Assembly: GCA_012514355.1 (NCBI GenBank)
Contig: JAAZAL010000037.1
Location: 1 to 7,732 of the forward strand
Direction of reading: 5' to 3'
Length of the DNA: 7,732 nucleotides
Source: Candidatus Dojkabacteria bacterium
GTDB lineage: Bacteria; Patescibacteriota; Dojkabacteria; SC72
In this document: piece by piece, positions 1 to 5,347 of the stretch
How the letters are laid out: each line of letters begins with the position of its first letter
Numbering within the stretch: position 1 is the stretch's first letter
Notes under the pieces: generated by a model
Seen by the model: only the letters and a program-made list of their open reading frames with translations
Database searches by the model: none
What the model was told of the DNA's origin: nothing
Position numbers and translations under genes: made by a program

Positions 1-102
1 ACCTACTCCTATAGCTAGGTATACAAATTCTTTTAGAGTAAATTTTGTAAATAGTTTGAATTCTACATCTAAAACATTTTGTGGAATTGGATGTTGTCTC
101 AT
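1..102 (-). CDS. PrgI-family protein, N-terminal fragment (runs off window)
   Basis: An open frame starts with ATG at 102 and is still open at base 1, giving 34 residues. It begins MRQHPIPQNV, continues with a segment rich in Phe, Lys and Leu (FKLFTKFTLKEF), then enters a hydrophobic stretch (VYLAIGVG) that looks like the start of a membrane helix. The IPQN near the start followed by a 'FTLKEF..L' stretch is how PrgI-family proteins begin. These are small membrane proteins usually found just upstream of a VirB4/TraC-type ATPase in type IV secretion-like loci. The frame is also open upstream, but ATG 102 places the recognisable start at residue 1. It lies 49 bases after the recF stop on the same strand, so it is probably the next gene of the operon. 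No Shine-Dalgarno is visible. The family call rests on a short stretch and is recognition by eye only. Confidence 0.6.
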   Translation of the reverse strand, partial: MRQHPIPQNVLDVEFKLFTKFTLKEFVYLAIGVG

Positions 103-151
103 ATGTATATCTAGTTTATCAGAATTAAGAGAAATAGGGGAGATATGTTCA

Positions 152-1225
152 CTATATACCGTTTAGATGAATTAGTTGTGAATTATTTAGAATCTTTTTA
201 GGTAAAGATTTGTAATCTATTACAGTAATAAAGGTTTGTTGTTTATCTAAGAGTTTTTTATCAAATATCTTTTTAGTATTTAATGTATCTAACTCAGATG
301 CTATGTCATCTAAAAGGAGTACTGGGTAGTGAGATGTTTTTTTGTATACAATCTCTTGAGTTTGGAATATTAGTTTTCCGATTGCTAATCTTTTCTCTCC
401 ACGGGATCCAAATTTCCTAATATCTTTATCCTCAAATATATCCCAATCATCTCTGTGTGGTCCTACATTTGTATATCCAGTTGCGATATCTCTTTTCTTG
501 TTCCTATCTAACTCTTGCTGTATACACTCTTTAAGGTATTCTATGTTACTAATCTTTCTCTTATCAAACTGTATCCCACTTTTGTATTTAACATCATATT
601 CATTTGAAGAGAGTTCCTTAGAAAGAAGTATTCTGTTTTTAAGTATATATGCAGATGTAAGAGAGAAGTGATTACTCCAAAAATTTAATTGAGTATCATT
701 AATTGCAATTATTCCTTTTTCATAGAACAGTTTAGAGAGTTTTTTTAAATATGCATTTCTTTGTTTAAGTATTTTCTTAAAATCTTTTATTAATACCTCA
801 TACTCATAGTCATACTTAAGGATAGTGTCATCTAAGAATGCTCTTCTTTCAGAAGGAGAGATCATTAGTAGTTCTATCTTTTCTGGATTGAATATATTAG
901 CTGACCTATTTTCAAAGAATTTGTTTGGTCTAGCACTATTTCCATCTATCTTTAATATCCTTTTATCTTTGTCTTTAAAAAACACATACGATTTTCCATC
1001 TTCAATACTTTCTATTCTGGTGTGCATTTGAGAACTTTGATCTACATTTACAAATTCATTTGTAGATGCCCATGGAGAAAGACCTGTATTTATTAAATAC
1101 AAAGCTTCTAATACAGAGCTTTTACCTTGTGCATTATGTCCATAGAAGATTACCAGATTTTTGTTAAATTCAAATACAGTATTTGTGAATTTTCGAAAGT
1201 TTTGGAGTGTTAATTTCTCTATCAT
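152..1225 (-). CDS. recF: RecF, DNA replication/repair SMC-like ATPase
   Basis: RecF binds gapped DNA at stalled forks and, with RecO and RecR, loads RecA; it acts in the cytoplasm on the nucleoid. The 357-residue length is normal for the family. Visible motifs are Walker A GHNAQGKS at 29-36, the RecF-typical SPSERRAFLD at 123-132, KQRNAYLKK at 154-162, GPHRDD at 255-260, the ABC signature region SRGEKR at 274-279, and Walker B with D-loop in PVLLLDDIASELD at 301-313. All nucleotide-binding elements are present, so the protein should be an active ATPase. The signature differs from the more usual SQGQ form. The ATG at 1225 shares one base with the lepA stop (TAATG), which implies translational coupling to lepA. 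No Shine-Dalgarno is seen. Finding recF behind lepA, and not near dnaA/dnaN, is unusual. Family assignment is secure. Confidence 0.95.
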   Translation of the reverse strand: MIEKLTLQNFRKFTNTVFEFNKNLVIFYGHNAQGKSSVLEALYLINTGLSPWASTNEFVNVDQSSQMHTRIESIEDGKSYVFFKDKDKRILKIDGNSARPNKFFENRSANIFNPEKIELLMISPSERRAFLDDTILKYDYEYEVLIKDFKKILKQRNAYLKKLSKLFYEKGIIAINDTQLNFWSNHFSLTSAYILKNRILLSKELSSNEYDVKYKSGIQFDKRKISNIEYLKECIQQELDRNKKRDIATGYTNVGPHRDDWDIFEDKDIRKFGSRGEKRLAIGKLIFQTQEIVYKKTSHYPVLLLDDIASELDTLNTKKIFDKKLLDKQQTFITVIDYKSLPKKILNNSQLIHLNGI

Positions 1226-3048
1226 TATGTTTTTAATATACTTAGAAATGCCTCTTGAGGGATATTTACTTGTCCTATTTGTTTTAATCTCTTTTTACCC
1301 TTCTTCTGTCTCTCTAAAAGTTTAAGTCTTCTAGTATAGTCACCACCATACAGTTTTGCTGTAACATCTTTTCTATATCCTTTTACATCTTCTCTAGCAA
1401 TTACTTTTGCTCCTATCGCTGCTTGAAGTGGAATAGGGAACTGTTGTCTAGGGATTTCTCCTTTCATTACTTCAAGTAATTTATTTGCTTTCGATTGAGT
1501 TAACTCTCTTGTTTCTAAAAAGCTCAGTGCCTCTATCTCTTCATGATTAACTAATACTGAGACTTTAACTAAATCTACTGGGAAAAAATCTATTAATTCA
1601 TACTCCATTGAAGCGTATCCACTAGATTTGTTTTTTAATTGGTCAAAGAAATTAGAAACCAAAGAAGCAAGAGGAATATCATATTCTAAAACAATATATT
1701 GGTCTTTTAATTCAATATCTCCACTTGTATTAGAAATGTATTGCGTATTTACATACTCACCTCTTTTGTATTGGCAAAGCTCCATTAATGGACCCATATA
1801 TCTATCAGGTGTCATTATCTTAAGTCTGACCCAAGGTTCAAGTACTTGCGATATTTCACTTGGATCTGGTAACTCTTGAGGAGTTTGGATTTCTAATTTA
1901 GTTCCATCTAACTTTGTTACTTTGTATTCTACCGTAGGTGCCGTTATTATTAGGTCTACATCGTACTCTCTTTCTAATCTTTCCTGAATTATTTCCATAT
2001 GTAAGAGTCCCAAAAAACCACATCTAAATCCAGAGCCTAAAAGATTAGATCTTTGATCAGAAAAGGTTAATGCCGAATCATTCATACTTAATTTATTTAA
2101 CCCTATCTTTAAAGGTTCATATTGGTCTGTAGTTATGGGAAAGAATGTAGCATATACATTTGGCTTAGGCACCTTGTATCCCGCAAGGGGAGGTGTATCT
2201 ATTTTATCTGATATTGTATCTCCTACTGTAAACATACTTATTTTTTTAAATCCTGTTGCTATATATCCAACCTCTCCTGTATTTAATATATTAGTTTCTT
2301 CCAAATCTGGTTTAAATATTCCTATTTCTGTAGGTTTAAAAGATTTACCCTTTTGAAGTATATGTAAATCTATGGATTTACCTGGTATATGTTGTACTTT
2401 ACCATCCATTATTCTTACCGCTACTACTACTCCTCTATGTTCATCGTAGAAGGAATCAAAGATTAATGCTTTAAGAGGTTTGTTAATATCTCCTTTTGGA
2501 GAGGGGCATCTTTTAACAATTGCATCTAAAAGTGTTTCAACACCCTCTCCTGTTTTCCCAGATACTTTAATTATCTCTTCTCTGTTAAATCCAAGTAGAT
2601 GTACTAATTCATCCTCACTCTCTTTAATATTAATATTTGGTAAATCTATTTTGTTAATTACAGGTATTAATGTAAGTCCTAATTCTAAAGCTTTTTGGGT
2701 ATTTGATATTGTTTGTGCTTGTACTCCTTGAAAAGCGTCTACTAAAAGTATTGCTGCTTCACAAGCGGCTAGAGATCTAGATACCTCATACGAGAAATCT
2801 ACATGTCCAGGAGTATCTATGAGATTTAATTGAGTATCTTTCCAGATCATTCTACAAGCTTGAAGTTTAATGGTAATACCTTTCTCTTGCTCTAACTCTA
2901 ATCTATCTAATATTCTTGATTCTCTTTTATCTCTAGAAATATCTATATGTGCAGCCTCTAACATTCTATCTGCTAATGTAGATTTCCCATGATCAATATG
3001 TGCAATTATTGAAAAATTTTTAATTTTGTTTAAATCTGTATTACCCAT
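1225..3048 (-). CDS. lepA: Elongation factor 4 (LepA), ribosome-associated GTPase
   Basis: EF-4 is a cytoplasmic translational GTPase that binds the ribosome and affects initiation and elongation under stress. The 607 residues match the usual length of about 600. G-domain motifs are G1 AHIDHGKS at 16-23, G2 KGITIK around Thr59, G3 DTPGH at 78-82, G4 NKID at 132-135 and G5 SGKTGEG at 163-169. The EF-4 core GFRCGFLGLLHMEIIQERLE is present, as is the LepA-specific C-terminal end with GGDYTRRLKLLERQKKGKKR and QIGQVNIPQEAFL. The start at 3048 is supported because KNFSIIAHIDHGKST normally begins within the first few residues and the next Met is only at residue 29. The leader has no Shine-Dalgarno and the ATG lies in a hairpin arm. 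Its stop overlaps the recF start by one base. A 46-base spacer separates it from the upstream exported-protein gene. Confidence 0.98.
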   Translation of the reverse strand: MGNTDLNKIKNFSIIAHIDHGKSTLADRMLEAAHIDISRDKRESRILDRLELEQEKGITIKLQACRMIWKDTQLNLIDTPGHVDFSYEVSRSLAACEAAILLVDAFQGVQAQTISNTQKALELGLTLIPVINKIDLPNINIKESEDELVHLLGFNREEIIKVSGKTGEGVETLLDAIVKRCPSPKGDINKPLKALIFDSFYDEHRGVVVAVRIMDGKVQHIPGKSIDLHILQKGKSFKPTEIGIFKPDLEETNILNTGEVGYIATGFKKISMFTVGDTISDKIDTPPLAGYKVPKPNVYATFFPITTDQYEPLKIGLNKLSMNDSALTFSDQRSNLLGSGFRCGFLGLLHMEIIQERLEREYDVDLIITAPTVEYKVTKLDGTKLEIQTPQELPDPSEISQVLEPWVRLKIMTPDRYMGPLMELCQYKRGEYVNTQYISNTSGDIELKDQYIVLEYDIPLASLVSNFFDQLKNKSSGYASMEYELIDFFPVDLVKVSVLVNHEEIEALSFLETRELTQSKANKLLEVMKGEIPRQQFPIPLQAAIGAKVIAREDVKGYRKDVTAKLYGGDYTRRLKLLERQKKGKKRLKQIGQVNIPQEAFLSILKT

Positions 3049-3062
3049 AAAAGATGGGTAAT
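3040..3062 (-). promoter_or_regulatory. Perfect 9-bp hairpin enclosing the lepA start codon
   Basis: On the minus strand the arms ATTACCCAT (3062-3054) and ATGGGTAAT (3048-3040) are perfect reverse complements separated by the 5-base loop CTTTT. The 3' arm begins exactly with the lepA ATG, so in a read-through mRNA the start codon and the next two codons would be paired. No U-run follows, so it is not an intrinsic terminator. A TATAAT sequence on the minus strand at 3066-3061 abuts the repeat. If used as a -10 box it would start transcripts only a few bases before the ATG and remove the 5' arm, but its -35 match (TTACCA, 19-base spacer) is poor. The element could therefore be an RNA switch on lepA translation or a DNA operator. 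The sequence is certain; the function is inferred. Confidence 0.5.
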
Positions 3063-3094
3063 TATATTACATTTATAAGTAAAAATGGTAATTT

Positions 3095-3649
3095 CTATTC
3101 CAATTCTCTTATCTCTAATTCGAAGTCTTCATTGAATTGAACATCAGAGAAACTCTCTATGGCAAGAAATACCGTATATTCACCATTTGGGGCTAAAAGA
3201 ATTTTATGTGATGTTACATCTCCACTTGGACTTTCTAATCTATATACCTGGTCATCTATTATTAATGAAATATCTGATTTAGTTGGTAAGTTAGTATGTC
3301 CATATACCTCAATCTTACTCTCTTGGTTTCTATTATTTTTTATTACTAATATTGGTTTTGAGTATCTATCAGAATCTCTTCTTGTAATAGTTGTGGTATA
3401 TGAGAAAATCCCTTCCTCCTCCTCTTTTATTTTTTCTCTACTAAATATCTGGTGACTTCCTCCCACTATCTCTATTTCTAATTCTGCTTTCTCACTTACA
3501 CCTAATACATCTAAATCTTTTAATTTTTTTGTTAATGGTTCTAAGTTTACAACTGTTATGGAGGGGATAATAAACAGGAGAGCAAGTAAACCAAATGCTA
3601 TTGGTTCTAAAATAGTGGCAAAGATTTTCTTAATATTTGAATTTTTCAT
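3095..3649 (-). CDS. Exported single-pass protein of unknown function
   Basis: I do not recognise a family for this 184-residue protein. It has a short basic start (MKNSNIKKIF) and a hydrophobic segment at about 13-35, consistent with a signal anchor. A short linker holding the tetrapeptide VLGV (48-51) follows. The rest, outside the membrane, alternates polar and hydrophobic residues in the manner of a beta-sandwich, including YTTTITRR, SKIEVYGHTN and EYTVFLAIES. It contains no cysteine. The ATG at 3649 shares one base with the stop of the upstream membrane-protein gene (TAATG), so the two are probably coupled and may act together at the membrane. A spacer of 46 bases leads to lepA. The frame is well supported by its length and by coupling; the function is unknown. 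Confidence 0.85.
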   Translation of the reverse strand: MKNSNIKKIFATILEPIAFGLLALLFIIPSITVVNLEPLTKKLKDLDVLGVSEKAELEIEIVGGSHQIFSREKIKEEEEGIFSYTTTITRRDSDRYSKPILVIKNNRNQESKIEVYGHTNLPTKSDISLIIDDQVYRLESPSGDVTSHKILLAPNGEYTVFLAIESFSDVQFNEDFELEIRELE

Positions 3650-4197
3650 TAGTAATATTTCTTACTATCAGGATATACCCTATCGATTTCTATTTCAAAT
3701 ATTTTTAATGTTAAAAGACCAGAGAGAAGAGAAAGAGCGCTTGCTAGATATGATATCCAACTGTATGTATCTCCCTCTATACCGTTTTTAACTATTAATC
3801 CTGTTGTTAACCAAAGAAATGCACACCAAACAAAAGTTTGTAAGAAGGTTGTGTCATCTTTTGTAATCCAAGAAAGAATATTAAACTTAGCAGCTTTAAC
3901 TATTGTTTTTGGATTATTCATAGTTGATTGGAAAATAGCTGTTTTAACTATCTGATATATTAGGGGAACGGATATGACTATTAACATTGTTAAATCAGAT
4001 ACTGAGTTAACAAAGTAAGTAATTGCAGCATCATTAAAGTAGATCTGTGTTGAGAAAAAACCATTGATATCATTTCCTATTTCAATGGGATAGCCATATT
4101 TTACAGTGACTAAAAATATACCTAGTATTTTACCAGCAATCATTAATATTGCTGGTACTAAAGCATATTTAAGAGCCCTTTTGAGTAATTTGCTCAT
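3649..4197 (-). CDS. Four-helix integral membrane protein of unknown function
   Basis: This is a 182-residue hydrophobic protein with no family I recognise. Predicted membrane helices lie at about 9-33, 62-84, 118-137 and 147-166, with a basic N-terminus (MSKLLKRALK) and a polar C-terminal tail ending DSKKYY. An NNPKTIVKAAKF segment between helices 2 and 3 is positively charged and probably cytoplasmic. I chose ATG 4197. The frame extends to a TTG at 4230, which would add 11 residues and overlap rpsT further, and a later ATG at 4143 would cut the first helix. From 4197 the gene overlaps the rpsT end by 29 bases. Its stop shares a base with the ATG of the next gene. Position suggests co-transcription from the rpsT promoter, with a hairpin after the rpsT stop possibly lowering its level. 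Confidence 0.8.
   Translation of the reverse strand: MSKLLKRALKYALVPAILMIAGKILGIFLVTVKYGYPIEIGNDINGFFSTQIYFNDAAITYFVNSVSDLTMLIVISVPLIYQIVKTAIFQSTMNNPKTIVKAAKFNILSWITKDDTTFLQTFVWCAFLWLTTGLIVKNGIEGDTYSWISYLASALSLLSGLLTLKIFEIEIDRVYPDSKKYY
4131..4157 (-). promoter_or_regulatory. Perfect 10-bp hairpin just after the rpsT stop codon
   Basis: On the minus strand the arms TACCAGCAAT (4157-4148) and ATTGCTGGTA (4140-4131) are perfect reverse complements around the 7-base loop ATTAATG. It begins 11 bases after the rpsT stop and lies inside the first helix of the overlapping membrane-protein gene. The loop contains the alternative in-frame ATG at 4143. The bases after the stem are not an immediate U-run (a short T stretch comes about 14 bases later), so it is not a classical terminator. 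A partial attenuator, an RNase barrier that stabilises the rpsT 3' end, or a brake on translation of the next gene are all possible. The pairing is seen directly; the role is inferred. Confidence 0.5.
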
Positions 4198-4465
4198 TAT
4201 TTTTGGACAGTTTGTTAATTTGAGCTGCAAGTCTTGATTTTTTTCGACTTGCTTTTCCTTTACTTATTACATTCTTTTTTGCTGCCTTATCAATTACTTT
4301 GTAGGCATTCTTTAAAGATTCTAAAGCTTTATCTTTTTCACCAGCTTTTACATTATCTTTAATATTTTTAACTGATTTTTTAACCCTGTTTCTTAATCTG
4401 TCATTAAATACAGTTTTTCTTTTACTACTTCTTAAATCTTTTATTGATGTTTTTAGGTTTGGCAT
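4169..4465 (-). CDS. rpsT: Small ribosomal subunit protein S20 (bS20)
   Basis: S20 is a primary 16S rRNA-binding protein of the 30S subunit. The 98-residue, very basic protein starts MPNLKTSIKDLRSSKRKT and carries the family hallmarks: RLRNRVKKSVKN near 24-35, the ALESLKNAYKVIDKAAKKNVI segment in the middle (about 48-68), and KASRKKSRLAAQINKL near the end. S20 is usually about 85-90 residues, and the extra tail (SKNNEQITQKGS) is the part encoded in the overlap with the next gene. The ATG at 4465 is the only start that fits the family N-terminus. A strong promoter lies just upstream, giving a leader of about 30 bases without a Shine-Dalgarno. This is the first gene of the minus-strand operon leading to lepA and recF. 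Confidence 0.97.
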   Translation of the reverse strand: MPNLKTSIKDLRSSKRKTVFNDRLRNRVKKSVKNIKDNVKAGEKDKALESLKNAYKVIDKAAKKNVISKGKASRKKSRLAAQINKLSKNNEQITQKGS

Positions 4466-4500
4466 TGTTAAATATTTTTAATTGATTTCTATATGGTTGT

Positions 4501-4529
4501 ATTATATATACTAGACTCCTATTTGTAAA
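4501..4529 (-). promoter_or_regulatory. Sigma-70-type promoter of rpsT operon
   Basis: On the minus strand, TTTACA (4529-4524) and a perfect TATAAT (4506-4501) are separated by exactly 17 bases. The predicted transcript start is near 4494, about 29 bases before the rpsT ATG. It is the best promoter match in the window and stands in the only divergent spacer, in front of a gene expected to be highly expressed. No operator-like repeat overlaps it. Confidence 0.8.
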
Positions 4530-4551
4530 CAGAAACTTTTATTGATACACT
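4523..4551 (+). promoter_or_regulatory. Weak candidate promoter for the plus-strand gene pair
   Basis: TTGTAA (4523-4528) and TACACT (4546-4551) are 17 bases apart, each matching four of six consensus positions. Transcription would start around 4558, two or three bases before the ATG at 4561, giving a nearly leaderless mRNA. The -35 box would coincide with that of the rpsT promoter on the other strand. A second possible -10, TATTAT at 4551-4556, has no good -35 partner. Just before the gene, ATTGATA occurs twice with a 14-base period (4541-4547 and 4555-4561). This is the only upstream room available for these genes, but the match itself is poor. Confidence 0.25.
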
Positions 4552-4560
4552 ATTATTGAT

Positions 4561-4962
4561 ATGGTTAACACAAAAAAAGTACTTCTAATCATTTTTCTTG
4601 TTTTAATCCCAACATCTGCCGTTATATCTTCAATATATCTTTATACTGAGAGTAAAAAAGAGGTATTAGGAGTAGAGGTAAGAAAAGAGGAGTGTTCCTT
4701 TTATGTATCAAACTTAATTCCTAGAGTTGCATATGTGGGTAAGGAGTACTATTACATCCCTAGGATAGTGGGTTGTGAGGAAGAGAATTTCCAAGTAGAG
4801 GTAGAAGGAATAGGGTGGTTGAGTGTTACTGGGGGATATATATTAGCGGGTGTTCCAACACAAAGTGATGTGGGGACATATAAGGTAATTATAACTGTTA
4901 AAAGTAGTTCGGCAGAGTATATAATGGAAGATTATATTATTGTAAAAGAGTATGAAGAGTAA
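4561..4962 (+). CDS. Membrane-anchored protein with cadherin/putative-Ig-like domain
   Basis: This 133-residue protein has an N-terminal hydrophobic segment at about 7-28, consistent with a signal anchor, and a linker with VLGV at 35-38. One compact domain runs from about 45 to the end. Its pattern (GKEYYYIPRIVG, then GWLSV, then LAGVPTQSDVGTYKVIITV) resembles the cadherin-like/He_PIG putative Ig fold, in which a 'WL' is followed by 'G-P-T..D.G.Y.V'. This fold usually serves surface adhesion or protein contacts. Two cysteines, 45 and 72, are the only ones and could form a disulfide outside the cell. No Shine-Dalgarno precedes the ATG, and little or no leader is available. The last 11 bases overlap the start of the next gene, so the two are probably co-expressed. 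The fold call is by eye; the partner and role are unknown. Confidence 0.8.
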   Translation: MVNTKKVLLIIFLVLIPTSAVISSIYLYTESKKEVLGVEVRKEECSFYVSNLIPRVAYVGKEYYYIPRIVGCEEENFQVEVEGIGWLSVTGGYILAGVPTQSDVGTYKVIITVKSSSAEYIMEDYIIVKEYEE

Positions 4963-5347
4963 TTGGTTTATAATATTGGGTGTAGTTGGAATACTAGGGA
5001 TAGTTATCTCAGTATTTGTTTTCAAATCTTCTGCCTCTAAAGATTCTATTACTATTGAGGGTTGTACTCCATATAATGTAAACATTGGTAAAACAGACCA
5101 AGAGAACTCTGTAAAAATATCATGGAAGAGTAAAGAGGATTGTTCAGGTTACTTACTTTATGGCAAAGAGATGAGAGGTCTTGATATGGTAGGGGTTGAT
5201 TTAAAAAATGAGGTTCAGAGTAAAGAGCATGAGATTGTTTTAAATAGTTTGGTAAGTAGTAAGATGTACTACTTTACAATCATTTCAAATGGGATAAGTT
5301 ACGGTAAGGAAGGCTTACCATTACAGTTCTCAATTACCTCCCTTTAG
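4952..5347 (+). CDS. Membrane-anchored protein with fibronectin type III-like domain
   Basis: This 131-residue protein has an almost immediate hydrophobic helix (about 5-24, WFIILGVVGILGIVISVFVF) and one domain outside the membrane. The domain pattern (SVKISWKS, then SGYLLYG, then HEIVLNSLVSSKMYYFTIIS, ending PLQFSITS) fits a fibronectin III-like sandwich of the type near phosphatase N-termini, where 'YG' and 'H.v.L..L.....Y.f.i' are typical. Cysteines 38 and 64 are its only two and could pair. The ATG at 4952 lies inside the 3' end of the upstream gene (11-base overlap, different frame), which suggests coupling. Its own 3' end overlaps the opposing surface-protein gene by 14 bases. Function is unknown; adhesion or assembly of a surface complex with its neighbour is a reasonable guess. 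Confidence 0.8.
   Translation: MKSNWFIILGVVGILGIVISVFVFKSSASKDSITIEGCTPYNVNIGKTDQENSVKISWKSKEDCSGYLLYGKEMRGLDMVGVDLKNEVQSKEHEIVLNSLVSSKMYYFTIISNGISYGKEGLPLQFSITSL
5303..5319. repeat. Short inverted repeat near the convergent gene ends
   Basis: GGTAAG (5303-5308) and CTTACC (5314-5319) are perfect reverse complements around a 5-base loop. The repeat begins 14 bases beyond the stop of the minus-strand surface-protein gene and lies inside the 3' end of the plus-strand fibronectin-like gene. No T-run follows on either strand. It could be a weak 3'-end hairpin for the minus-strand transcript, but a 6-bp stem can easily occur by chance. Confidence 0.25.

Noticed and set aside
1628..2731. Plus-strand open frames of 73-83 codons inside lepA
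   Set aside because: Shadows of the conserved lepA frame with no independent evidence.
3159..3791. Plus-strand open frames of 77-98 codons opposite the exported and membrane-protein genes
   Set aside because: They run antisense to two genes that form a coupled operon; hydrophobic stretches are by-products of the opposite frame.
3649..4230. TTG at 4230 as start of the four-helix membrane protein
   Set aside because: It needs a rare start codon and a longer overlap with rpsT, and adds a stretch (QLKLTNCPKI) unlike a membrane-protein N-terminus; ATG 4197 gives a basic start right before helix 1.
4843..5085. 80-codon minus-strand open frame across the junction of the two small plus-strand genes
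   Set aside because: It lies wholly opposite two well-supported genes, shows no domain-like pattern, and has no promoter or operon context.
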